From JAAYZB01 sp937958685 (GTDB lineage: Bacteria > Bacillota_I > Bacilli_A > Izemoplasmatales > Hujiaoplasmataceae): DNA of 64,000 nucleotides. Each line of letters opens with the position of its first letter. Positions within the stretch are counted from its first letter, which is position 1. Shown piece by piece: positions 9,098 to 16,124 of the stretch. The translations under genes were made by a program, and so were the position numbers. The notes under the pieces are model-generated. The model was not told where the DNA came from. It worked only from the letters and a program-made list of their open reading frames with translations, and ran no database searches. The DNA lies in assembly GCA_036824265.1 (NCBI GenBank), contig DAITAL010000003.1, positions 1 through 64,000 on the forward strand, in the 5' to 3' direction.

Positions 9098-9687
9098 CGC
9101 CGACGACAGCCAGGCAGCAATTCATCGACCTCTATACCACCCATATCAACCGGCTAGGCGCTGACGAATTGCTCAAGTACCTGCTTTCCGAACAAGCCGA
9201 TTTTTTCGAAGCGCCGGCATCGACGAGATACCATCTCGCAAACCCGGGCGGTCTCGTCGAACATTCGCTCAATGTCTATCGCTGCCTCAAGGACTATCTG
9301 AGCCGCGACAGCGTGAAGAACACATATCGACTCAACCCAAGCGAGGAGACGATCGCCATCATCGGCTTGCTTCACGACCTGTGCAAGATCAACGTCTATC
9401 AGAAATCGTTCCGCAATGTCAAGGATGCCCAGGGTAAATGGCAACAGGTGCCAAGTTACGATTATCTGGACAACCTCCCTTATGGCCATGGCGAGAAATC
9501 GGTCTACATCATCTCCGGATTCATGAAACTCACCCGGGAAGAGGCATTTGCGATCAGGTATCACATGGGCTTTTCCGATACCGAGGACAAGAACAACGTC
9601 GGCCGGGCCTTTTCGCTGTTTCCCCTCGCCTTCGCCCTGTCGACCGCCGACATGGAGGCAACCTATTTCCTCGAGGGCGAACAATAG
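9094..9687 (+). CDS. HD-domain phosphohydrolase-like protein
   Basis: A 197-residue protein with the metal-binding pattern of the HD superfamily: His in GGLVEHSLNVYRCL, the His94-Asp95 pair in GLLHDLCKIN, and later a His in RYHMG. These hydrolases cleave phosphoesters of nucleotides or RNA. The closest feel is the HD part of YhaM-like exonucleases, without their OB domain. It is not an HD-GYP cyclic-di-GMP phosphodiesterase, since no GYP motif is present. Last gene of the operon, ending in a strong terminator. Substrate unknown. Confidence 0.8.
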   Translation: MTPTTARQQFIDLYTTHINRLGADELLKYLLSEQADFFEAPASTRYHLANPGGLVEHSLNVYRCLKDYLSRDSVKNTYRLNPSEETIAIIGLLHDLCKINVYQKSFRNVKDAQGKWQQVPSYDYLDNLPYGHGEKSVYIISGFMKLTREEAFAIRYHMGFSDTEDKNNVGRAFSLFPLAFALSTADMEATYFLEGEQ

Positions 9688-9697
9688 ACAATCAGGA

Positions 9698-9729
9698 GAA
9701 ACTTCTTGATCCGAGAAGTTTCTTTTTTT
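9698..9729 (+). terminator. Rho-independent terminator
   Basis: The stem GAAACTTCT/AGAAGTTTC (9 bp) is followed by seven T residues. It ends the rlmD-fhs operon. Confidence 0.92.
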
Positions 9730-9749
9730 ATCTTTAAGAGGCGTAATTA

Positions 9750-9758
9750 TGATATAAT
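9750..9758 (+). promoter_or_regulatory. Extended -10 promoter of the MATE gene
   Basis: TGA-TATAAT at 9750-9758 with no clear -35 box. It gives a leader of roughly 15 bases before the TTG start, just enough for the GAGGTGA ribosome binding site. Confidence 0.7.
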
Positions 9759-9780
9759 AGCGTTCGCTTGAGGTGATATC

Positions 9781-11178
9781 TTGACGAAAATCTTCGACCT
9801 TACCGAAGGATCGATCTTCAAAAAACTATTTCTGATCGCGTTGCCCGTCCTCCTGACCTCGATTTCCCAGATGGCCTACAATCTCACGGATCTCTTCTGG
9901 ATCGGTCGCGTCGACCGAATCGGCCTCGTCGAGCATGAGGCGATTTCAGCCATTGGCACCGCCGGATATGTCATGTGGTTTGCTTTCGGCGTCATCCTCA
10001 TCGGGCGGATCGGCACCAGTGTCAAGGTTTCCCAGGCTGTTGGCGCCAAAAACTACGACGATCTGCGGCTGTATGCCTCGAATGGGTTGTTATGGCAACT
10101 TGGCATCGGCATCCTGTTTTCGCTTGTCGTCTTTCTATTGCAAAGACAAATCGTGGGCATTTTTGCCATTGCCTCACCGATGGTCGTCGCTTACGCGCTT
10201 GAGTACCTGAGCATCGTCGGCGGGCTGTTGGTCTTTCAGTTCGTCTCCAGCGGTTTTGCGGCTATCAATGAGGGCATCGGCAAGACCAAAACGAATTTTC
10301 GCATCATGGTCATCGGTCTCGTTGTGAACATCATCCTTGATCCGATCCTGATCTTGGGCTTTCAAATGGGCGTCCGCGGGGCCGCGATCGCAACCATCAT
10401 CGCCCAGGCGCTCACAACGCTCGTGTTCCTCATTGCCTACCTGCGGACCAAGGAGAAGTTGTTCCGTTTCCATCTGGAGACCTTCCGCCCGAGGGCCGTT
10501 GGGGACATTCTCCGGATCGGCGTCTTCGCCGGCGTCCAGAGCATGGTCTTCACGACGATCTCGATCTATATCGCCAGGCTTGTCTTCGCTTTCGGGGAAG
10601 ATGTCATGGCCGCCCAAAGGATCGGCACTCAGGTCGAACAGCTGACCTGGATGATCGCCGGCGGCTTTCAGACGGCGCTCACCGTCTATGTCGGTCAGAA
10701 CTTCGGCGCCAAGCAATTCCTCAGGGTCAGGCGTGGCATTGGCGCGATGTCGGCGATGCTCATCCCGTACGCCTTGATCGTGGCATTGTCGCTTCTCTTT
10801 TTCGCTTCCGGATTCATGAGCCTGTTCGTCGATGACCCCGTTACCAAAGCCTATGGCATCCGTTATCTCAAAATCATCAGCCTCGCCCAGGTGTTCATGA
10901 TGATCGAGGCGATCGGCGCCGGGTTCTTCAACGGCATCGGCAAAACCGAAATCCCGTCAGTTGTCGGCATCATCGGTAACGCCATCAGGATCCCGCTGGC
11001 TCTCTGGCTTTCCATCAGCCTGGGCGAGGAAGGAATTTGGTGGTCATTGAATATTTCCGATATCTTCAAGGGCTTCTTCCTGTATGCCGGAACGCTGGTG
11101 ATGATGTTCTTTCTCGACCGCATCAAATCCAAAAAAGCCAAAACCATGGCTCCGCCGCTTGAAGAGTCGCTGGCCTGA
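9781..11178 (+). CDS. MATE family efflux transporter
   Basis: A 465-residue integral membrane protein with about 12 hydrophobic segments in two related halves, as in MATE (multidrug and toxin extrusion) exporters driven by Na+ or H+. N-terminal family features include PVLLTSISQMAYNLTDLFWIG, and the start of the second half reads GVFAGVQSMVFTTIS. It starts with TTG preceded by GAGGTGA. It is a single-gene unit with its own promoter and terminator. The substrate is not predictable. Ion use could be Na+, which would fit the Rnf and Mrp systems elsewhere in the window. Confidence 0.93.
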   Translation: MTKIFDLTEGSIFKKLFLIALPVLLTSISQMAYNLTDLFWIGRVDRIGLVEHEAISAIGTAGYVMWFAFGVILIGRIGTSVKVSQAVGAKNYDDLRLYASNGLLWQLGIGILFSLVVFLLQRQIVGIFAIASPMVVAYALEYLSIVGGLLVFQFVSSGFAAINEGIGKTKTNFRIMVIGLVVNIILDPILILGFQMGVRGAAIATIIAQALTTLVFLIAYLRTKEKLFRFHLETFRPRAVGDILRIGVFAGVQSMVFTTISIYIARLVFAFGEDVMAAQRIGTQVEQLTWMIAGGFQTALTVYVGQNFGAKQFLRVRRGIGAMSAMLIPYALIVALSLLFFASGFMSLFVDDPVTKAYGIRYLKIISLAQVFMMIEAIGAGFFNGIGKTEIPSVVGIIGNAIRIPLALWLSISLGEEGIWWSLNISDIFKGFFLYAGTLVMMFFLDRIKSKKAKTMAPPLEESLA

Positions 11179-11182
11179 TGCG

Positions 11183-11210
11183 ACACCGCCGCCATCGGCG
11201 GTGTTTTTTT
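11183..11210 (+). terminator. Rho-independent terminator
   Basis: A perfect 9-bp stem, ACACCGCCG/CGGCGGTGT, with loop CCAT is followed by a T7 run. Confidence 0.95.
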
Positions 11211-11240
11211 GGTTTCTCGCTGTAAGGGAAACCGTTTGTG

Positions 11241-11249
11241 TGGTAAAAT
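11241..11249 (+). promoter_or_regulatory. Extended -10 promoter of the hydrolase/glp-like operon
   Basis: TGG-TAAAAT at 11241-11249 lies 33 bases before the ATG, with AGGAG at 11271-11275. No -35 is evident. Confidence 0.6.
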
Positions 11250-11282
11250 AAATAATAACCTGAAAATCCTAGGAGATAGACC

Positions 11283-12233
11283 ATGCAGTGGTACGAATGG
11301 GCATTGCTGGCGATCGCCTTTCTGGCGGTCGCATTTGTCATCATCGTCGGCTTCATCGGCGCCAAACGGCTCTACCATCCCGGCAAGGGCGATCTCGCCC
11401 ATACCAGACGTCGGGAAGAAGAGCGCAGTCCGGGGTTGATGGCGATCTATGATACATGGCCGATCAATGAATACGATCTTGCCTCCAGGCACGGATACCG
11501 GATCCGTGTCTATCATGTCCCCGCCAAGGATCCATCAAAGAATTATGTCGTCTTGGCTCATGGCTACAGCTATTCCCACCATGGGGTCGTCAAATACGCC
11601 AAACTGATGCGCCGGCTCGGTTTCAACATCATCATGTTCGACGAGCGCTATCACGGCGCCTCCGGCGGGCGTTTCTGTGGCATGGGCTATTATGAGCAAG
11701 ATGACGTCGCCGATCTCATCACCGATACGATCGATCGCTACGGTGAGGACATCACGATCGGCACCTACGGCGAATCGATGGGCGGCGCCGCCGTCATCCT
11801 CGAACAGGCAAAAGATCGACGCGTGCGCTTCGTCGTCACCGACTGCACCTTCGCCGATCTGCGTCAACTCATGCTTTATCAGGTCAAAAAGACCATTGGC
11901 TTGTGGCCGCAGCCGTTTGTGGCGTTCACCAACCTTTTTTTCCGCGCTAAAACCAAGGTTTGGCTTCGGGATGTCTCGCCGATTGCAAAGCTCAAGGAAG
12001 CGACTTGTCCGATGCTCTTCATGCACGGCGAGGATGATACCTTTGTACCGGCAAGCCATTGCCGGATGCTTTATGAGGCCTGCCCCACCGAAAAGGATCT
12101 CTACATCGGCGGCAATCACGCCCGCCATACGGATGCCGTCAGATACAATGAGACGGAATACTTGGCAAAACTCAAGTCTTTTTTCAGCGAGAAAGTCAAG
12201 CTCATCGACGGGAGCGAAGTTCATGATGCATGA
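11283..12233 (+). CDS. Membrane-anchored alpha/beta hydrolase
   Basis: A 316-residue protein with an N-terminal membrane helix (about 5-27) and an alpha/beta-hydrolase domain facing either side. The nucleophile elbow is GTYGESMGG with Ser165. The acid is probably the Asp in MHGEDDTFVP and the base the His in GGNHARH. An HGYSYSHHG segment forms the oxyanion-hole region. It resembles the BEM46/YqkD-type hydrolases of Bacillota. The gene overlaps the next one (glycerol-3-phosphate dehydrogenase-like), so it might release glycerol or fatty acids from lipids, but that is only inferred. Confidence 0.88.
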   Translation: MQWYEWALLAIAFLAVAFVIIVGFIGAKRLYHPGKGDLAHTRRREEERSPGLMAIYDTWPINEYDLASRHGYRIRVYHVPAKDPSKNYVVLAHGYSYSHHGVVKYAKLMRRLGFNIIMFDERYHGASGGRFCGMGYYEQDDVADLITDTIDRYGEDITIGTYGESMGGAAVILEQAKDRRVRFVVTDCTFADLRQLMLYQVKKTIGLWPQPFVAFTNLFFRAKTKVWLRDVSPIAKLKEATCPMLFMHGEDDTFVPASHCRMLYEACPTEKDLYIGGNHARHTDAVRYNETEYLAKLKSFFSEKVKLIDGSEVHDA

Positions 12234-13662
12234 TGCGATCATCATCGGCGCCGGCGTCATCGGCGCCAACATCGCCAGAGAATTGGCCAGATACCAACTG
12301 GATATCATCGTTCTTGAGAAGAACCTGGATGTCTGCGAAGGCGCGTCCAAGGCGAACTCGGGCATCGTCCATAGTGGCTATGATGCCAAACCGGGAAGCC
12401 TCAAGGCCAAATACAATATCCGCGGTAACAAGATGATGGCCGCGCTTTGCGCCGAGCTTGCCGTCAGTTTCCGCCAGAATGGCTCGCTGGTCGTCGCCTT
12501 TGACGCCGAGGAAGCGATCCGACTCGAGACTTTGCTGGACCAGGGAGTACAAAACGGGGTCGAAGGCCTTCGCATCATCGATGGCGAAACCGCCAGACTT
12601 CAGGAACCCAACCTCAGCCAAAACGTGACGGCAGCCTTGTGGGCGCCCACCGGCGGGATCGTCGATCCATTCCAATTGACGCTCGCGGCGGCGGAGGTGG
12701 CCGATCTGAACGGTGTCGCCTTCCACTTTGGCACCGCCGTGACCGCCATCAGTTGCACCAACGGCGTGTTCAACGTGGAGACGAGCAAAGGCCACTACGC
12801 GGCCCGTATCGTCGTGAATGCGGCCGGCGTCCATGCGGACGACCTCAACAACCGCTTAAGTTCCCACAAATATCAGATCACTCCCAGAAAAGGCGAGTAT
12901 TGCCTGTTTGACAAACAGATCGGCGGGTTGGTCACTTCCACCATCTTTCAACTGCCATCCGCCATGGGCAAGGGTGTCCTCGTGACGCCGACCGCGGAAG
13001 GCAACTTGCTGATCGGTCCGAACTCTGTCTTTGTCGATGACAAAAGCGACACCTCTACGACCGAAGCGGGCATCAGATTCGTGATCGACAAGGCCAAACA
13101 AAGCGTTGACAATCTGCCGATGCCATATGTGATCACGGCGTTTGCCGGTTTGCGGGCGACAGAGAAACACGAAGATTTCGTAATCGGTGAAGCCGAGGAT
13201 GTCCCTGGATTCTTCAATGCCCTCGGGATCGAATCACCGGGCTTGACCGCCGCTCCGGCAATCGCCCAGGACATGGCCGGCTGGATCGCCGCGAAACTGG
13301 ACGCGGTCCCGAAACCGCATTACGATGGCAGACGAAACAGGCAACCCAGTTTCGAGTCGCTCTCGGTCGAGATGAAACAGGCAATGTTCCAAAAAGACAA
13401 AAATTACGGCAGGATCATCTGCCGTTGCGAGCTTGTGACCCTGGCGGAGATCCTCGACTGTATCCGGAGGCCTTTGGGAGCCCGGACGGTCGACGGCGTC
13501 AAACGGCGGACCCGCGCCGGCAGCGGACGCTGCCAAGGGGGATTCTGCTCGCCGAGGATCATCGAGATCCTCGCCCGCGAATTGGGCAAGGACCTGCGCG
13601 AAATCGTCAAGGCAAGCGAAAAGTCAGCCTATCTCATCGGTCTTGACAAGGATTTGCTCTAA
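12223..13662 (+). CDS. GlpA-like FAD-dependent glycerol-3-phosphate dehydrogenase with C-terminal [2Fe-2S] domain
   Basis: A 479-residue flavoprotein. The FAD-binding Rossmann motif IIIGAGVIGANIARELA is at the N-terminus, and a DAO-type fold follows. The C-terminal BFD-like domain carries the cysteine pattern CRCE...GRCQGGFC for a [2Fe-2S] cluster. This is the layout of anaerobic GlpA-type dehydrogenases, which oxidise glycerol-3-phosphate to dihydroxyacetone phosphate. The start is the ATG at 12223 with GGGAG upstream; the same frame is open further upstream inside the hydrolase gene, but that part is out-of-frame hydrolase coding. It is coupled with the next two genes, which complete the three-part enzyme. 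Exact substrate inferred from context. Confidence 0.88.
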   Translation: MMHDAIIIGAGVIGANIARELARYQLDIIVLEKNLDVCEGASKANSGIVHSGYDAKPGSLKAKYNIRGNKMMAALCAELAVSFRQNGSLVVAFDAEEAIRLETLLDQGVQNGVEGLRIIDGETARLQEPNLSQNVTAALWAPTGGIVDPFQLTLAAAEVADLNGVAFHFGTAVTAISCTNGVFNVETSKGHYAARIVVNAAGVHADDLNNRLSSHKYQITPRKGEYCLFDKQIGGLVTSTIFQLPSAMGKGVLVTPTAEGNLLIGPNSVFVDDKSDTSTTEAGIRFVIDKAKQSVDNLPMPYVITAFAGLRATEKHEDFVIGEAEDVPGFFNALGIESPGLTAAPAIAQDMAGWIAAKLDAVPKPHYDGRRNRQPSFESLSVEMKQAMFQKDKNYGRIICRCELVTLAEILDCIRRPLGARTVDGVKRRTRAGSGRCQGGFCSPRIIEILARELGKDLREIVKASEKSAYLIGLDKDLL

Positions 13663-13675
13663 GGGGGGATGGGAG

Positions 13676-14932
13676 ATGAAAAAAGATATCGTCATCATCG
13701 GCGGAGGCCCGGCTGGTCTTTCCGCCGCCGTCGCCGCGCATGAGCAAGGCATAACCGACATCCTGATCCTCGAGCGGGAGAACGCCCTCGGCGGGATCCT
13801 TAACCAGTGCATCCACAACGGGTTCGGACTCCATGTTTTCAAAGAGGAACTGACAGGTCCGGAATACGCCCAACGTTATATCGACAAAATCGCAGAACTG
13901 AAGATCGCCGCCAAATTGGGAACGATGGTGATCGACATCACCCGCGATCTGCGTGTCATCGCCCTGAATGAAACTGACGGCGTGCTAGACATCCAAGCCA
14001 AGGCGGTCGTCCTGGCGATGGGTTGTCGCGAACGTCCGCGCGGCGCCCTCAACATCCCCGGCTATCGGCCAGCCGGTGTGTTTTCGGCCGGGACAGCCCA
14101 AAAGTACGTGAACATCGATGGGTATCTCCCGGGACGGGAAATCGTCATCCTCGGTTCCGGCGACATCGGCCTGATCATGGCCAGAAGGATGACTTTGGAA
14201 GGCGCGCATGTCAAGATGGTCTGTGAGATCCTCCCCTATTCCGGCGGTCTCAAACGCAACATCGTCCAGTGCCTTGACGACTACGGGATTCCCCTGCGCC
14301 TGAGCCATACCGTCACCAAAATCCATGGCAGGGAACGCGTCGAGGGCGTTACCGTCGCCAGAGTCGACGCCAATCTCAAACCGATTGCGACGTCCGAGGA
14401 ATATGTCACGTGCGACACCCTGATGCTTTCGGTGGGCTTGATTCCGGAAAACGAGTTGTCTCGGAAGGCGGGCGTCGCCCTCAATCCCACGACCCAGGGT
14501 CCCCTCGTCAACAGCCATCTGGAAACTTCGATCCCCGGCGTCTTCGCCTGCGGCAATGTCCTGCACGTCCATGATCTCGTCGACTATGTCAGCGAGGAGG
14601 CGGCCTTGGCCGGCAAGTTTGCGGCCGATCATGTCAAAAACAAAGATACCTTTGGATCCGGAATCGCCGTCAGCTGCGGGACGGGTGTCCGCTACACAGT
14701 TCCGACGACGATCATCCCTGACTTCAACGAACGGACGACGACCATCAGATTCCGCGTCGACAATGTCTACCACAACCACTTCGTTTCCGTCTTCTTTGGC
14801 GGTGACCGGATGTATCATAAACAAAAACGAATCCTCACCCCCGGAGAGATGGAACAAGTATTGCTTCCGAAGCAATGGTTCGCCAACCAGCCCGATACCA
14901 AAACCATCCGCGTCATGCTGGAGGAGGAATGA
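13676..14932 (+). CDS. NAD(P)/FAD-dependent oxidoreductase, second subunit of the GlpA-like complex
   Basis: A 418-residue two-dinucleotide-binding flavoprotein. The FAD motif IVIIGGGPAGLSAAVAA is at the start. A second GxGxxG at about residue 160 (ILGSGDIGLIMARRM) binds NAD(P). CGNVLHVHDLVDYV is the second FAD-contact region near the end. It belongs to the HcnB/sarcosine-oxidase-alpha-like group that follows GlpA-type genes in many Bacillota and Thermotogae, where it probably passes electrons from the glycerol-3-phosphate site to NAD or another acceptor. A G-rich ribosome binding site precedes the ATG. The stop nearly abuts the next start. Confidence 0.88.
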   Translation: MKKDIVIIGGGPAGLSAAVAAHEQGITDILILERENALGGILNQCIHNGFGLHVFKEELTGPEYAQRYIDKIAELKIAAKLGTMVIDITRDLRVIALNETDGVLDIQAKAVVLAMGCRERPRGALNIPGYRPAGVFSAGTAQKYVNIDGYLPGREIVILGSGDIGLIMARRMTLEGAHVKMVCEILPYSGGLKRNIVQCLDDYGIPLRLSHTVTKIHGRERVEGVTVARVDANLKPIATSEEYVTCDTLMLSVGLIPENELSRKAGVALNPTTQGPLVNSHLETSIPGVFACGNVLHVHDLVDYVSEEAALAGKFAADHVKNKDTFGSGIAVSCGTGVRYTVPTTIIPDFNERTTTIRFRVDNVYHNHFVSVFFGGDRMYHKQKRILTPGEMEQVLLPKQWFANQPDTKTIRVMLEEE

Positions 14933-14934
14933 CG

Positions 14935-15303
14935 ATGCGCGAAACCAAAAACCTGACCTGCATCAGTTGTCCGCTAGGCTGCCAGCTGGAAGTCGTCGTC
15001 GAGGATGGCAAGATCGTCCAAATCGCCAATTACAGTTGCATCAGAGGCAAGGAATACGCCGAAAAGGAGGTTTTGAGTCCGAAACGGACGATCACCTCGA
15101 TTTTGCCGGTTGCGGGCGGCGACGTCCCGATGGTCTCCGTCAAGACCAGCGAGCCGATCCCCAAAGCCAAGATCGGCGATTGCATGCGTCTGCTCAAGGA
15201 TCTCAAGATCGTGGCGCCGATTGAAATCGGCGATGTCATCCTGGCCAACATCTGCGATACCGGTAGCGACATCGTCGCCACGAAAAGAGTTAAGAGACTA
15301 TGA
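14935..15303 (+). CDS. DUF1667 small CxxC protein, third subunit of the GlpA-like complex
   Basis: A 122-residue protein with cysteine motif CISCPLGCQLEV at the N-terminus and a further Cys in NYSCIRG, the signature of DUF1667. This family nearly always follows the two flavoprotein genes present here and probably carries a small metal or Fe-S centre for electron transfer. I prefer the ATG at 14935 (GGAGGA about 7 bases upstream) over one at 14929 overlapping the previous stop. The 3' end overlaps the next gene by four bases. Confidence 0.87.
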   Translation: MRETKNLTCISCPLGCQLEVVVEDGKIVQIANYSCIRGKEYAEKEVLSPKRTITSILPVAGGDVPMVSVKTSEPIPKAKIGDCMRLLKDLKIVAPIEIGDVILANICDTGSDIVATKRVKRL

Positions 15304-15761
15304 CATCACGTCATGTGATCGCCTCGGCGGTCGGCAACCTCCTGCTTGTGTTCGAGGACGGTTTCCTCATCCGCATCGATCTCTCCAAAGAATCCTTGAG
15401 TACCGAACCGCTGCCGCAAGCAGCGCTGACGGCGGGCCGGCAACTTGATGAATATCTGCGGGGAACAAGGCGCGAGTTCACGATCCCCGCCCGGATCAAA
15501 GCCAAAGGCTTCGCCCTTTCGGTCTTTGAGCAACTGCAGTCAATCCCCTACGGAACGACCAGCACCTATGGCGATCTCGCCCGTTTGTCCGGTCGGCCGC
15601 AGGCGGCCCGCGCGGTCGGGACCATCCTTAAAAACAACCTTTTGCCTTTCTTGGTTCCCTGTCATCGCATCGTGAAGGCAAACGGCGGAATCGGCGGTTA
15701 CGCCTATGGAGAGGACTTTAAACAGAGATTGCTGGCAATGGAAAGAAGCGGCTTGAACTAG
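15300..15761 (+). CDS. ogt: Methylated-DNA-[protein]-cysteine S-methyltransferase
   Basis: A 153-residue suicide DNA-repair enzyme that takes alkyl groups from O6-alkylguanine onto its active cysteine. The PCHR motif with Cys121 is present in VPCHRIVKANGG, along with the YGTTSTYGDLA recognition-helix region and the RAVG segment with the arginine finger. The N-terminal domain is short. It is coupled by ATGA overlap to the DUF1667 gene, an odd operon partner for a repair protein. No strong terminator follows: the T-run after its stop has only a weak stem. Confidence 0.93.
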   Translation: MTSRHVIASAVGNLLLVFEDGFLIRIDLSKESLSTEPLPQAALTAGRQLDEYLRGTRREFTIPARIKAKGFALSVFEQLQSIPYGTTSTYGDLARLSGRPQAARAVGTILKNNLLPFLVPCHRIVKANGGIGGYAYGEDFKQRLLAMERSGLN

Positions 15762-15782
15762 CGGCCTTTTTTTAAGATTTGC

Positions 15783-15811
15783 TTGACTTTTACCGGTTGT
15801 TAAACTATAAT
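15783..15811 (+). promoter_or_regulatory. Consensus sigma-A promoter of the feo operon
   Basis: TTGACT (15783-15788) and TATAAT (15806-15811) are separated by exactly 17 bases, one of the strongest promoters in the window. Confidence 0.88.
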
Positions 15812-15856
15812 TTTGGTCGAGGCAAACAGCAGAGACCTTAATTTTTTTATCCACAA

Positions 15857-15874
15857 TGTTAGACTTGGCTAACA
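15857..15874 (+). promoter_or_regulatory. Candidate DtxR/MntR-type operator upstream of feoA
   Basis: An inverted repeat, TGTTAG-N6-CTAACA, lies between the promoter and the feoA ribosome binding site. It resembles the TTAGGnnAGnCTAACCTAA-type boxes of the iron-dependent DtxR/IdeR family. The regulator gene is third in the same operon, which suggests autoregulation by metal. Inferred from pattern and context. Confidence 0.6.
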
Positions 15875-15887
15875 ATCGGAGGAACAC

Positions 15888-16124
15888 ATGACGCTCAAGG
15901 ACATCTTGCCAAACCAACGCTGCCGCATCAAGAACATCTATGTAAACAATCTGCGGAAACGGATCATCGACATGGGACTGACGACCAACACGGAAGTCCT
16001 CGTCAAAAAACTCGCACCTTTGGGCGACCCGATGGAAATCATGGTCAGGGGCTATTTGCTCACGCTCAGAAAGGCCGAGGCCCGCATGATCGAGGTCGAG
16101 CGGCTGGAGGATCAGAAACAGTGA
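15888..16124 (+). CDS. feoA: Ferrous iron transport protein A
   Basis: A 78-residue SH3-like protein needed for FeoB-mediated Fe(II) uptake at the membrane. Typical FeoA features are the early 'L' stretch, then RKRIIDMGLTTNTEVLVKKLAPLGDPMEIMVRGYLLTLRKAEARMIEV. Cys/Met content is low, as usual. It starts after CGGAGG and overlaps feoB by four bases. Confidence 0.94.
   Translation: MTLKDILPNQRCRIKNIYVNNLRKRIIDMGLTTNTEVLVKKLAPLGDPMEIMVRGYLLTLRKAEARMIEVERLEDQKQ

Noticed and set aside
9094..9687. HD-domain protein as a cyclic-di-GMP phosphodiesterase linked to the riboswitches.
   Set aside because: It lacks the GYP motif and other HD-GYP residues and lies 40 kb away in an unrelated operon.
11677..12222. 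A 182-codon upstream extension of the GlpA-like gene in the same frame.
   Set aside because: It overlaps the alpha/beta hydrolase out of frame, its composition is abnormal (Ser/Arg-rich), and the FAD motif starts right after the ATG at 12223 that has a ribosome binding site.
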